Shown: positions 35,085 through 44,625 of the stretch, piece by piece
Layout: each line of letters opens with the position of its first letter
Numbering within the stretch: position 1 is the first letter of the stretch
Source of the DNA: Mucilaginibacter rubeus
GTDB taxonomy: Bacteria > Bacteroidota > Bacteroidia > Sphingobacteriales > Sphingobacteriaceae
Length of the DNA: 64,000 bases
NCBI RefSeq assembly: GCF_014643835.1
Contig: NZ_BMKD01000004.1
Coordinates: 248,001-312,000, forward strand
Reading direction: 5' to 3'
Made by a program: the position numbers and the translations under genes
Notes under the pieces: model-generated
The model's input: the letters and a program-made list of their open reading frames with translations, nothing else
Told to the model about the DNA's origin: nothing
Databases searched by the model: none

Positions 35085-35369
35085 TTAAAACAACAATGAC
35101 CCATGTATAATTCCGTAAACAGTCAATTCACCATCAACAATTTTAAAGGCTATAACCCAGTCATTGAAATGACTGCAAGAATATTTGAACGCGGCTAAAA
35201 CCTTATGGTTACAAATGGAATGCTGTACTCCAGGTACAGCTAATCTTTTGATAGCTGTCTTGAATTTCAAAGCATATCTTGCACCGCTTCCCGGTGTATT
35301 TTTCGATTCTACAAAATCAACAATCGCATCAATAACCTTTAAGGCCTTAGGCTTAATAGTAACGTTCAA
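35085..35369 (-). CDS. RelE/ParE-family toxin
   Basis: A 94-residue protein beginning NVTIKPKALKVIDAIVDFVES and ending VYGIIHGS, the layout of ParE/RelE toxins. The start is TTG at 35369, as no ATG, GTG or other TTG lies in frame after the antitoxin stop. It follows the antitoxin by 14 bases in one operon. ParE members poison gyrase and RelE members cut mRNA; this sequence does not decide between them. Confidence 0.8.
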   Translation of the reverse strand: MNVTIKPKALKVIDAIVDFVESKNTPGSGARYALKFKTAIKRLAVPGVQHSICNHKVLAAFKYSCSHFNDWVIAFKIVDGELTVYGIIHGSLLF

Positions 35370-35383
35370 AATACAGGATGGGC

Positions 35384-35620
35384 TTATTGAGTATATTTAG
35401 AAAAAGCTTTATCTAACGGAATATCTTCTTCATCAAGATCTTTATTTAAATAATTAATCAGCTCTTCGTCTGTTGCTTTTCTTCCAATCCCCCTCGCGAC
35501 GTCAATTGTATTCAAATCCTTAACTTCTTGTGTTTGCGCAGAAAGACCAAGCTCTTCAGCAAGCTGCATCAACAAGCGGGTCTTTTTTTCCGAATTTGAT
35601 TGAATAATCACCGTAGTCAT
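35384..35620 (-). CDS. antitoxin of type II toxin-antitoxin pair
   Basis: A 78-residue acidic protein preceding the toxin gene, as usual for type II pairs. The N-terminal half (MTTVIIQSNSEKKTRLLMQLAEEL) could form a strand-helix dimer unit, and the C-terminal part, rich in D and E, would wrap the toxin. It is similar in shape to small Bacteroidota antitoxins, but no DNA-binding motif is clear. The pair is inserted between purN and purH. Confidence 0.75.
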   Translation of the reverse strand: MTTVIIQSNSEKKTRLLMQLAEELGLSAQTQEVKDLNTIDVARGIGRKATDEELINYLNKDLDEEDIPLDKAFSKYTQ

Positions 35621-35785
35621 ATACTAAGTTACCAATTATTTATGAATACCTCAACAATTAGCCTATCGAACGCACGGTAATACACATTAAATATCGCCTG
35701 CTATAAAATTTCGATGTGGATAAATATCGATCCTATGCTAATAACTAATCTCTAATTAACTAACCTCCAATTAACTAAATATCAC

Positions 35786-35793
35786 TACCTTTG
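35786..35793 (+). promoter_or_regulatory. -7 box of purH
   Basis: TACCTTTG matches TAnnTTTG perfectly and ends 22 bases before the ATG at 35816. Upstream is a run of AATTAACTAA words. Confidence 0.65.
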
Positions 35794-35815
35794 CGGCTCA
35801 AAAAACAGTGTGTAC

Positions 35816-37342
35816 ATGAGCCAGTCAGTTCAAATAAAAAATGCTTTAATTTCTGTTTATTACAAAGATAACTTAGAGCCCATCATTCATGAGTTAAACC
35901 GCCTTGGTGTAAATATCTATTCAACCGGAGGTACCGAAACTTTCATCCGCAATTTAGGTGTAAATGTGATCCCGGTTGAGGACCTTACTTCATACCCTTC
36001 GATACTGGGTGGCCGTGTTAAAACCCTGCACCCTAAGGTTTTCGGTGGTATTTTGGCCCGCAGGAGCTTTGATGGAGATAAACAACAATTAGAGCAATAT
36101 GAAATTCCTGAAATTGATTTGGTAATTGTTGACCTGTACCCGTTCGAGGAAACTGTACAATCAGGTGCCGGTGCCGAAGATGTGATCGAAAAGATCGATA
36201 TCGGTGGTATTTCTTTGATCCGTGCAGCTGCAAAAAACTTTAAAGATGTAGTGATCGTAGCTTCAAAAGATGACTACGCAGGCCTTGAAAATATCCTGAA
36301 AACGCAGGAAGGTGCTACCACAATTGATCAGCGCCGTTCATTCGCTCAAAAAGCATTCAACATCTCGTCAAACTACGATACACATATTTTCAACTATTTT
36401 AACGAAGCCGAGCCGCTTCCGGTGTTTAAACAAAGTATCCAAACCAGCCAGGTTTTACGTTATGGCGAAAACCCTCACCAAAAAGGAACTTTTTATGGTA
36501 ACCTTGATGCCATGTTCAACAAACTGAACGGCAAAGAGCTTTCATACAATAACCTGGTTGATGTTGATGCTGCCGTTGCTATTATTGATGAGTTTACTGA
36601 GCCTACTATCGCTATCCTTAAGCATACCAATGCCTGCGGTGTAGCTTCGCGTTCATTTATTAAAGAAGCATGGATCGATGCCCTGGCTTGTGACCCTGTA
36701 TCGGCCTTTGGTGGTGTTATTATTGCCAATGCCGAGATCGACGCAGAAACTGCAACTGAGATCGACAAGATATTTTATGAGGTGCTGATCGCTCCGGCAT
36801 TTACAGACGAAGCCGTACGGATCCTATCAGGCAAAAAGAACCGCATCCTGTTGGTTCGCCAGCCGGTTGAACTGCCTGTTAAGCATTTCAAAACTTTATT
36901 GAATGGTGTAATTGAGCAGGATAAAGACGCCGTCATTGAAGGTCCGGCCCAAATGACTACTGTTACTGAAAAAGCACCGACTGAGGCTGAATTGAAAGAC
37001 CTGTTCTTCGCTAATAAAATTGTAAAGCATACCAAATCGAACACCATTGTATTTGCTAAAAATAACCAGCTAATGGCAAGTGGCGTTGGTCAAACCTCAA
37101 GGGTTGATGCACTTAAGCAAGCCATTATTAAAGCTCAAAGCTTTGGTTTCGACCTGAACGGTGCGGTAATGGCGTCCGACGCTTTCTTCCCCTTCCCTGA
37201 TTGTGCCGAACTGGCTGCCGAAGCTGGGATCACCGCCATTTTACAACCGGGCGGATCGATTAATGACAAGCTTTCGGTTGCCATGTGCAATGAAAAAGGT
37301 TTGGCTATGGTTACTACCGGCGTACGTCACTTTAAACACTAA
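35816..37342 (+). CDS. purH: bifunctional AICAR formyltransferase / IMP cyclohydrolase
   Basis: This 508-residue PurH carries out the last two steps of IMP synthesis. The N-terminal cyclohydrolase domain has STGGTETFIRNLG, GRVKTLHPKVFGG and DLYPFEETV. The C-terminal transformylase domain has LRYGENPHQKG and LKHTNACGVAS, and ends QPGGSINDKL and TTGVRHFKH. The ATG at 35816 is preferred over a GTG two codons upstream. Confidence 0.97.
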   Translation: MSQSVQIKNALISVYYKDNLEPIIHELNRLGVNIYSTGGTETFIRNLGVNVIPVEDLTSYPSILGGRVKTLHPKVFGGILARRSFDGDKQQLEQYEIPEIDLVIVDLYPFEETVQSGAGAEDVIEKIDIGGISLIRAAAKNFKDVVIVASKDDYAGLENILKTQEGATTIDQRRSFAQKAFNISSNYDTHIFNYFNEAEPLPVFKQSIQTSQVLRYGENPHQKGTFYGNLDAMFNKLNGKELSYNNLVDVDAAVAIIDEFTEPTIAILKHTNACGVASRSFIKEAWIDALACDPVSAFGGVIIANAEIDAETATEIDKIFYEVLIAPAFTDEAVRILSGKKNRILLVRQPVELPVKHFKTLLNGVIEQDKDAVIEGPAQMTTVTEKAPTEAELKDLFFANKIVKHTKSNTIVFAKNNQLMASGVGQTSRVDALKQAIIKAQSFGFDLNGAVMASDAFFPFPDCAELAAEAGITAILQPGGSINDKLSVAMCNEKGLAMVTTGVRHFKH

Positions 37343-37349
37343 CATTTAA

Positions 37350-37482
37350 GGTTGACCGGGTTGATTTGGTGAGTAGTTTATTAGGTTAAAAACGTTTGAT
37401 TGAAGAGTAGGGATTGATTTGGTGAAAAGGAAAAATGTTTTTAACCTGTTTTAACTTAATTTACCTGTAAATCCGGTCAACC
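37350..37482. repeat. GGTTGACCGG palindrome after purH
   Basis: Outer arms GGTTGACCGG (37350-37359) and CCGGTCAACC (37473-37482) are perfect complements; inner arms GGTTAAAAAC and GTTTTTAACC also pair. The whole 133-base segment can fold into one long imperfect hairpin. Confidence 0.7.
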
Positions 37483-37615
37483 ATCTAATAAATAAGCTCT
37501 ATCAACCCAACCCCAACACAATAAATGTGATTTTTTAACGCTTAAGTTTGCAAATTGCTAATTTATTTAAGCGTATTTTTATAAACTTTGCATAACATAC
37601 TGAAAGAAATACCAG

Positions 37616-38638
37616 ATGGGTTTATTTAACTTTTTTACACAAGAAATTGCTATCGATTTAGGTACAGCAAATACCCTCATTATACATAACGATAAAGTTG
37701 TTGTTGACGAACCCTCGATTGTGGCGTTTGACAGAACAACCAATAAAGTGATTGCCATTGGCAGGCAGGCCATGCAAATGGAAGGTAAAACGCACGATAA
37801 TATCCGTACCGTGCGCCCGCTTAAAGACGGCGTAATTGCCGACTTTAACGCCGCCGAGCACATGATCCGTGGGATGATCAAAATGATTAACCAGGGCAAG
37901 GGATGGTTCTTTCCATCGCTGCGTATGGTGATCTGTATCCCATCGGGTATTACCGAGGTAGAGAAACGTGCCGTGCGCGACTCGGCCGAGATTGCCGGCG
38001 CCAAAGAGGTTTACCTCATCCACGAGCCAATGGCTGCTGCTGTAGGTATCGGCATCGACGTGGAAGAGCCTATGGGCAACATGATCATCGATATTGGTGG
38101 TGGTACAACCGAAATTGCCGTTATCGCTTTATCGGGTATCGTGTGCGACCAGTCGATCCGCGTAGCGGGAGACAACTTCGACTCGGATATCGTTCAATAT
38201 ATCCGTCGTCAGCATAACATCATGATTGGTGACCGTACCGCCGAAAAAATTAAAATTGAGGTTGGCGCTGCCCTTCCTGAACTAAGCGAGCCGCCGGGCG
38301 ACTTTGCCGTACAAGGCCGCGACCTCATGACAGGTGTACCAAAACAAATTATGGTATCATACACCGAAATTGCACATTGCTTGGATAAATCGATCTCAAA
38401 AATTGAGGAAGCGATATTGAAAGCGTTGGAAATTACCCCTCCCGAGCTTTCGGCCGATATTTACCAAACCGGCATCTACCTAACCGGTGGCGGTGCGTTA
38501 TTGCGCGGCCTTGATAAGCGCGTAGCTGCCAAAACCAAACTACCCGTTCACGTTGCCGAAGACCCTCTTCGCGCCGTAGTACGCGGAACCGGCACCGCCC
38601 TTAAAAACATTGGCAATTTTAAATTTTTAATGCAGTAA
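37616..38638 (+). CDS. mreB: rod shape-determining protein MreB
   Basis: A 340-residue actin-like ATPase. IAIDLGTANTLI is phosphate loop 1, IDIGGGTTEIAV is phosphate loop 2, and LTGGGALLRGLD is the adenosine motif. MreB forms membrane-bound filaments that guide lateral wall synthesis. It heads the mreBCD-mrdA-rodA set. Confidence 0.97.
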   Translation: MGLFNFFTQEIAIDLGTANTLIIHNDKVVVDEPSIVAFDRTTNKVIAIGRQAMQMEGKTHDNIRTVRPLKDGVIADFNAAEHMIRGMIKMINQGKGWFFPSLRMVICIPSGITEVEKRAVRDSAEIAGAKEVYLIHEPMAAAVGIGIDVEEPMGNMIIDIGGGTTEIAVIALSGIVCDQSIRVAGDNFDSDIVQYIRRQHNIMIGDRTAEKIKIEVGAALPELSEPPGDFAVQGRDLMTGVPKQIMVSYTEIAHCLDKSISKIEEAILKALEITPPELSADIYQTGIYLTGGGALLRGLDKRVAAKTKLPVHVAEDPLRAVVRGTGTALKNIGNFKFLMQ

Positions 38639-38663
38639 ATTAGAAACAAGAATTTAAGAATTA

Positions 38664-38712
38664 AGAGACAAGAAGGAAATAAGTTGAATGTTGTTCTCCT
38701 TTTCTTGTCTCT
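38664..38712. repeat. AGAGACAAGAAGGA word palindrome
   Basis: AGAGACAAGAAGGA (38664-38677) pairs with TCCTTTTCTTGTCTCT (38697-38712) with two extra bases; AAGAA/TTCTT words continue on both sides. It fills the mreB-mreC gap and could reduce read-through. Confidence 0.6.
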
Positions 38713-38754
38713 TGGTTCTTGTTATCTTGATTCCAATTTCAAATCTGAAAAGCA

Positions 38755-39588
38755 ATGCGTAACCTTTGGATATTTATAACTAAGTATAACGCGTTTTTTT
38801 TATTCCTGATTTTTGAGATTAGCTCACTGCTTATTTATATCAAATACAACTCGTTTCAAAAAGCGTCTTTTATTAACTCAACCAATAAAATAACAGGCTC
38901 CTTGTATAGCCAGGTTGACGCGTTAAAAGAATACCTGTCATTAAAAGAAACCAATGATAGCCTTGCCCGTGAAAACGCGAAACTTCGCGGCCAGCTCAAA
39001 GCTTCTATGTATGTTGATACTGTTGAAAAACACAAGGTTAATGATACCGTTTACAAACAACAATATACTTATATTGTAGCCAAGGTAATCAATAATTCGT
39101 TCAATAAACGCAGCAACTATATTACTATTAACCGGGGTAGCAGGGATGGGATCCAAAAAGATATGGGTGTAATAACAAGTGCAGGCGTTGTGGGCCAGGT
39201 TATTGCAGTAACCGAGCATTTAGCTATTATCCAATCAGTTTTGCATAAAAACACGCGGTTTAGCGCCATGCTTGCAGGTACTAAAGATATAGGCTCGTTT
39301 GTATGGGGCAACGATCTTGATCCGCACAGGGGTGTATTAATAGATATCCAGAATAACGCGCAGCCCAAAATTGGCGATACAGTGGTTACCTCGGGCTATT
39401 CACTTTTCCCTACGGGCATACCGTTTGGCAAAGTCACCAACCTGCATGCCAAAGGCGGCGGTTTACTCATCAATGTTGAGGTAGCCTTAGCTGTTGATTT
39501 TACAAAGCTTCAATACGTTTACGTGGTAAATAACAAATTTGCCGGTGAACAAACGGTACTGGAGGCCGTACAAAACAAAAATGAGTAG
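38755..39588 (+). CDS. mreC: rod shape-determining protein MreC
   Basis: A 277-residue protein with one N-terminal membrane helix (about 14-30), a coiled-coil around residues 50-85 and a two-barrel periplasmic domain (VIASSAGVVGQV-like ITSAGVVGQVIAV, then SGYSLFPTGIPFGKV). MreC links MreB/MreD to the elongation transpeptidase. Its stop overlaps the mreD start in ATGAGTAG. Confidence 0.95.
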   Translation: MRNLWIFITKYNAFFLFLIFEISSLLIYIKYNSFQKASFINSTNKITGSLYSQVDALKEYLSLKETNDSLARENAKLRGQLKASMYVDTVEKHKVNDTVYKQQYTYIVAKVINNSFNKRSNYITINRGSRDGIQKDMGVITSAGVVGQVIAVTEHLAIIQSVLHKNTRFSAMLAGTKDIGSFVWGNDLDPHRGVLIDIQNNAQPKIGDTVVTSGYSLFPTGIPFGKVTNLHAKGGGLLINVEVALAVDFTKLQYVYVVNNKFAGEQTVLEAVQNKNE

Positions 39589-40099
39589 AACTATCCTTGT
39601 TAACCTTGTTAGGTTTATAGTTTTGGTTTTTATGCAGGTTTTCCTGTTAAAAAACATAACGTTTTATAATCTTGCCACCCCTTATTTCTATATCCTTTTC
39701 ATTTTGTTGCTTCCCTTTGAAGTACCTAATCTGCTGCTGTTTGTACTCTCGTTCCTGACAGGCCTCACTATTGATGCTTTTTATGATACACCGGGGCTTC
39801 ATGCTGCGGCCTGCGTTGTGCTGGCATTGGTACGTGTACTTTTCATCAGCATCACGGTACAAAAGGATGGCTTTGATAACGAGCCCGAACCTACTTTGAG
39901 TATCATGGGTTTCAGGTGGTTTTTTACTTATGTGTTGATACTTACTCTATTCCATCACTTTTTCCTGCTTAATTTAGAGGTTTTTAGTTTTTCTGAAATA
40001 CAATACACACTAAGCCGTGTTGTTTTGAGTTCATTGTTTACCGTATTTTTAATACTAATTTCGGGCCTGCTATTTTTCAGAAGGAAAGAACGTAAATGA
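39581..40099 (+). CDS. mreD: rod shape-determining protein MreD
   Basis: A 172-residue membrane protein with about five helices. It starts at ATG 39581, overlapping mreC by 8 bases; the longer in-frame extension to 39539 lies inside mreC and is not needed. Its end overlaps mrdA by ATGA. It is recognised mainly by place and topology (GLTIDAFYDTPGLHAAA is MreD-like). Confidence 0.9.
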   Translation: MSRTILVNLVRFIVLVFMQVFLLKNITFYNLATPYFYILFILLLPFEVPNLLLFVLSFLTGLTIDAFYDTPGLHAAACVVLALVRVLFISITVQKDGFDNEPEPTLSIMGFRWFFTYVLILTLFHHFFLLNLEVFSFSEIQYTLSRVVLSSLFTVFLILISGLLFFRRKERK

Positions 40100-42129
40100 A
40101 TAAGTTTTTTGAACGCCGCTACGTTGTTACCGGTATTTTTATAGCTATCATATTAGCCCTGCTGGGAAGGCTTTACTATATCCAGATAGTTGATGACAAG
40201 TACGAGATCTATGCCAACAGTAACGTAAGACGCACAACCATACTTTACCCTGCCCGCGGGCCTATACTTGACCGTAACGGCAAGATCCTTGTACAAAACG
40301 AACCCATTTATGATGTTACCGTTAACCCCAAGGAAGTAAAACCTTTTGATACCTTGTTGTTTTGCAAAATGATAGGTATTGATAAGGAAGGTTTCGACAA
40401 ACGCTTTGCCAAGGCTAAAAAACAATCGCCCAATACAGCATCCGTATTTGAAAAACAACTTTCTGTTCAGTTGTATGCTTCATTGCAGGAAAAGCTGTTT
40501 GAGTTTCCGGGCTTCGCTATAGTGCCCCGCACCATACGCACTTATCCCGACTCGGTAGCCGCACAGTTTTTAGGTTTTATTGGCGAGGTCACCGACAGGG
40601 ATATCAAACGCTCAAACGGATATTACCGCCTTGGCGATTATATCGGCGTTACCGGCGTTGAAAAGGCATACGAAAATGTATTGCGCGGTCAGCGCGGCGT
40701 ACAGGTACAAATGGTTGATTCGCACGGTGTACCCAAGGGTTCATTTGCCAATGGCGCGCTTGATACCGTACCCCGTTCGGGCGAACGTCTGACCTCGTCG
40801 TTAGACGTTGACCTGCAAAGGCTTGGTGAAAAACTGATGCAAAACAAGCTGGGCAGTATTGTAGCCATAGAGCCATCATCGGGCGAGATCTTATGTTATG
40901 TGAGCAGTCCTACCTATGACCCTAACCTCATGGTAGGCCGTCAGCGAGGCAATAACCTTGCCAAAATGTACAATAACCCGTACAAGCCGTTTTTCATCAG
41001 GCCTATCCAGGCTCAATATCCTCCCGGTTCATCATTTAAACCATTAAGTGCCCTTATCGCGCTGCAGGAGGGCATCGTTAACCCGGGCGAAACCTACTAT
41101 TGCACTGGGCACTACCGGGCGGGCAACAGGTTGGTCCCGTGTAATAAAGGCGAAGCACATGGTTCGGTAAACATGAGCCGGGCCGTGGCCGTGTCATGTA
41201 ACGGTTACTTCTCGATGGTTTTTCAGCGTATTGTTGACCGGTACGGGGTAAAAAATACAGAAGCCAATTTCACCGCATGGCGAAATAATGTAATGAAATT
41301 TGGCCTTGGCGCCCGGCTTGACCTGGATATGCCGGCCGAAAGCCGTGGTAACGTGCCCACGCCGCTGCATTATGATAACGTTTACAAAAAAGGCGGCTGG
41401 CGTTCAAGCACCATCATTTCATTGGCCATTGGCCAGGGCGAGCTTTTGGCAACCCCATTGCAAATGGCTAACCTGGAATGTACTATTGCCAATCGCGGGT
41501 TTTACTATAAGCCTCACCTTATCAAGGCAATCGGTACTAAAAACGTAATTAAAAAAGAATACGTTGAAAAAAACTATGTTGGGATAGATTCCGGATATTT
41601 TGAGCCTGTTATTAACGGAATGCAGGCAGTGGTTGAAAACGGTACAGCCAGACGGTCAAAAATACCTGATATTATTATGTGCGGTAAAACCGGCACCGCG
41701 CAAAATCCGCATGGCGAGGATAACTCGGTATTCGTGGCTTTCGCCCCACGCGATAATCCTAAGATAGCGATTGCTGTTGTAGTTGAAAACTCGGGCGAGG
41801 GTGCGCATTGGGCCGCTCCTATTGCAAGCTTCATAGTTGAAAAATATCTAAAAGGTAAGATCAGCCCGCGCGAATCGGGAATTACAGTTGATTATTATGC
41901 AAATGCCAACCGCCTGCCCGATCTTAGCCTTTATGCTCAAGACCTGCAAAAAGAACGCAGGCGTGACAGTATCAGGGCGGCAAAGGTTGATTCTATCAAA
42001 AAATTCAAAGCTGATTCAATTAAAAAGTTCAAGGCCGATTCAATAAAAAAAGAAAGGCGCGAATCAGCTTATAACAATAAACCGGCGAACTGGATTAAAT
42101 CATTAACTGGCGGGAGGGCAAGATCATGA
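40096..42129 (+). CDS. mrdA: penicillin-binding protein 2
   Basis: A 677-residue class B elongation transpeptidase. It has an N-terminal membrane helix, then the pedestal with ARGPILDRNGKILVQNEP, and a transpeptidase domain with the active Ser in PPGSSFKPL, SxN in VSCNGY and KTG in GKTGTAQ. The C-terminal tail has three tandem copies of an 8-residue unit (DSIKKFKA, DSIKKFKA, DSIKKERR) beyond the domain. Overlaps by ATGA at both ends show strict coupling with mreD and rodA. Confidence 0.96.
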   Translation: MNKFFERRYVVTGIFIAIILALLGRLYYIQIVDDKYEIYANSNVRRTTILYPARGPILDRNGKILVQNEPIYDVTVNPKEVKPFDTLLFCKMIGIDKEGFDKRFAKAKKQSPNTASVFEKQLSVQLYASLQEKLFEFPGFAIVPRTIRTYPDSVAAQFLGFIGEVTDRDIKRSNGYYRLGDYIGVTGVEKAYENVLRGQRGVQVQMVDSHGVPKGSFANGALDTVPRSGERLTSSLDVDLQRLGEKLMQNKLGSIVAIEPSSGEILCYVSSPTYDPNLMVGRQRGNNLAKMYNNPYKPFFIRPIQAQYPPGSSFKPLSALIALQEGIVNPGETYYCTGHYRAGNRLVPCNKGEAHGSVNMSRAVAVSCNGYFSMVFQRIVDRYGVKNTEANFTAWRNNVMKFGLGARLDLDMPAESRGNVPTPLHYDNVYKKGGWRSSTIISLAIGQGELLATPLQMANLECTIANRGFYYKPHLIKAIGTKNVIKKEYVEKNYVGIDSGYFEPVINGMQAVVENGTARRSKIPDIIMCGKTGTAQNPHGEDNSVFVAFAPRDNPKIAIAVVVENSGEGAHWAAPIASFIVEKYLKGKISPRESGITVDYYANANRLPDLSLYAQDLQKERRRDSIRAAKVDSIKKFKADSIKKFKADSIKKERRESAYNNKPANWIKSLTGGRARS

Positions 42130-43391
42130 GCACTCAGCAGCGGAGTTTCTTCTTCAATGTAGATTGGCTTACAGTTTTTTTGTACCTGGTACTTTGCACC
42201 ATTGGTTGGTTCAATATCCATGCTGCAGTTTTTGACACCAATCACCCGAGTATAGTCGATGCCTCAACCAATTACGGTAAGCAGTTCATCTTTATTTGCG
42301 TATCTGTAGTGATTGGTATTGTTATCCTGCTGCTCGAAAGCCGGTTCATTGCTGCCCTGGCCCCAGCATTTTATGTAGTAATAGTTTTGCTGCTGATACT
42401 GGTGTTGGTAATAGGCCGAAACGTAGGCGGTAACCAGGCCTGGATCAACATGGGCGGCGGTTTCCGGCTGCAGCCTTCGGAGTTTGCCAAGTTTGCAACC
42501 TGTTTATTGCTTGCGCGATATTTAAGCGGCACCAACATCCGGGTTACCGAACCCAAATCATTTTTAACGGCCGCCGTGATTATCGGGTTCCCGATGTTGC
42601 TGATCATGCTGCAGCCCGATACCGGTTCCACACTGGTATTTTGCTCTTTGATATTTGTTTTATACCGCGAAGGGCTTTCTCCTTATTTCCTGGTGATAGC
42701 GGGGTTGTTCATCACCCTTTTCGTTACATCGCTATTATACAATCCGCTGTATATTATCCTGATCCTGGCTGTAATAACCGCTTTCATTATCTTTTTATTT
42801 AAGCGTAACAGGCAGCTCATCAAAACCGTGATCATCGGCCTTGCAATCTCTATAGCGTTTATATTCAGTGTAAAGTTTATTTATACCCACGTTTTAAAGA
42901 AACATCAAACAGAGCGTATTAACATACTCCTGGGTATCACTACCGATTTAAAGGGAAAAGGCTATAATGTAAACCAGTCGAAAATAGCTATAGGCTCCGG
43001 AAAAATGTGGGGTAAAGGTTATTTACATGGTACTCAAACCCAATACTCGTTTGTACCCGAGCAAAGTACCGACTTTATTTTCTGCACCGTCGGCGAAGAA
43101 TGGGGCTTTGCAGGTTCATTAACGGTAATAAGCCTTTTCATGTTCCTGATATTGCGGGTAATTCTTATTGCCGAACGGCAGCGATCCCCTTTTACGCGTA
43201 TTTACGGTTACGGTGTAGCTTCAGTGTTGTTTTTTCACGTAGTGATCAATATCGGTATGACCATCGGGGTAGTACCCGTTATCGGGATCCCTTTACCGTT
43301 CATCAGCTATGGAGGCTCGTCATTACTAAGTTTCACCATGCTCCTGTTCACGCTTATCAAACTCGATTCAAACAGGAAATCGAATGTTTGA
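42126..43391 (+). CDS. rodA: SEDS glycosyltransferase RodA
   Basis: A 421-residue SEDS polymerase with about ten membrane helices. It makes glycan strands with PBP2. Landmarks are QAWINMGGGFRLQPSEFAK, LQPDTGSTLVF, the large loop with PEQSTDFIFCTVGEEWGF, and IGVVPVIGIPLPFISYGGSS. It overlaps mrdA by 4 bases and ends the operon. Confidence 0.96.
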   Translation: MSTQQRSFFFNVDWLTVFLYLVLCTIGWFNIHAAVFDTNHPSIVDASTNYGKQFIFICVSVVIGIVILLLESRFIAALAPAFYVVIVLLLILVLVIGRNVGGNQAWINMGGGFRLQPSEFAKFATCLLLARYLSGTNIRVTEPKSFLTAAVIIGFPMLLIMLQPDTGSTLVFCSLIFVLYREGLSPYFLVIAGLFITLFVTSLLYNPLYIILILAVITAFIIFLFKRNRQLIKTVIIGLAISIAFIFSVKFIYTHVLKKHQTERINILLGITTDLKGKGYNVNQSKIAIGSGKMWGKGYLHGTQTQYSFVPEQSTDFIFCTVGEEWGFAGSLTVISLFMFLILRVILIAERQRSPFTRIYGYGVASVLFFHVVINIGMTIGVVPVIGIPLPFISYGGSSLLSFTMLLFTLIKLDSNRKSNV

Positions 43392-43478
43392 TAATTTTAG
43401 TCAGAAGTCCGTAAGTCAGAAAGTTGGGGTACCTCTAAAATCGTCTTCACCATGAACCATCAACTATGAACTAAACCG

Positions 43479-44552
43479 CTACGAAGCAGGATATCTCCGT
43501 CGTAACAAAGCGTAAAACTTATCGGCTGTTGATGCTTTACTTTCCCAGTTATTTTTAACTACGTAGTTTGTTTTCAGGAAACGTTCGGCTTCTTCAAAAG
43601 TGTTAAAGCGGTTTACTATCTCAATAGCTTCACTATAGGCCAGGCTGTAACCATTAAACAGATCTTTTATATAAAGCAGCTTATCATTCAGGTTTATGGC
43701 CGATTTAAGATCGGTAACCGGCAGCTCGGCAGTGGTGCTCGCCGCGTTGTTCGCTTTCTCAGCCTTTTGGGCCATGATCCTTTGATTAAAGGTTAGTACC
43801 TGCTGGCTGCTACCTGTATCTGCCGAAGGGGCTGTAGCCACAACAGGCTCTGCAGCGGGTTTTACGGGCTCAGTTACCGGTACGGGCTTTGGCTGTTCGG
43901 CCATGGGTACTATCTCAACCGGCTTTTCGGGAAGTTCACCAATCAGCTCTTCCTGCTCAAACCTGTCAGCTTCATCATCCCAGGTATCAGCCTCGTTTAA
44001 ATTTAGTTCAAAGCTGCTTCCTTCAGGAATTTCCTGTTGAAATGAATAAGTATCTGCCTCTTTTTCGGCAGCAATATTTATTTGCGGTTCGGGTGTTTCT
44101 TTTATTTCGGGCGCGGGGTTGATCACTTCTATTTTTACCGGGTTAAACGGCACCGGGGCCGGTGGTTCAGCATCGCTGGTAAGTTCTATCTTATCAACCG
44201 GCACAGGGACGTGCTGTTGTACTACCGGTTCAAAAAAGCGCTGCTCATGCAAAGCTTCCTCCTTTACAGGCGGAGGTGTTGCCGGCACCGGAGCGGGAGG
44301 CAACACCAGGGTCACCGGTATATGTTCTTCAGCTGCAGGCTGGTTTTTTTCTGCAAGCAGTGCAGGAGCTGCCGCGCGCTCATTGATGCGTCGCAGTATT
44401 TCGGCATGGTCTTTTAAAAAATGGGCATTGGCTACAAAAAGTTCTAATTCAAGCTCGTTAAGTTCGCTGGGATCAGCTGCAAGGTAGTCGTATTGATCAT
44501 TAAGCTCTTTTAAAATCCCACCTATCTTTTTAAATACATCCATTTGCTTCAT
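43479..44552 (-). CDS. conserved hypothetical protein with Pro/Glu-rich middle
   Basis: A 357-residue soluble protein. An N-terminal helical part (about 1-65: KKIGGILKELNDQYDYLAAD, then AHFLKDHAEILRRI) is followed by some 200 residues rich in Pro, Glu and Val. A compact C-terminal segment of about 75 residues reads NDKLLYIKDLFNGYSLAYSE and continues to RRRYPAS. The two ends are likely folded domains joined by a disordered linker. I do not know its function. It is a lone gene, tail to tail with rodA and divergent from tdk. Start ATG 44552; a second ATG three codons later is possible. Confidence 0.75.
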   Translation of the reverse strand: MKQMDVFKKIGGILKELNDQYDYLAADPSELNELELELFVANAHFLKDHAEILRRINERAAAPALLAEKNQPAAEEHIPVTLVLPPAPVPATPPPVKEEALHEQRFFEPVVQQHVPVPVDKIELTSDAEPPAPVPFNPVKIEVINPAPEIKETPEPQINIAAEKEADTYSFQQEIPEGSSFELNLNEADTWDDEADRFEQEELIGELPEKPVEIVPMAEQPKPVPVTEPVKPAAEPVVATAPSADTGSSQQVLTFNQRIMAQKAEKANNAASTTAELPVTDLKSAINLNDKLLYIKDLFNGYSLAYSEAIEIVNRFNTFEEAERFLKTNYVVKNNWESKASTADKFYALLRRRYPAS

Positions 44553-44625
44553 GGCCTCAATGTTAGGAAAATGCTTACCAAAAATAGGATTAAATTCTGA
44601 TATTTGCCGACTATAAAAGTCATAA

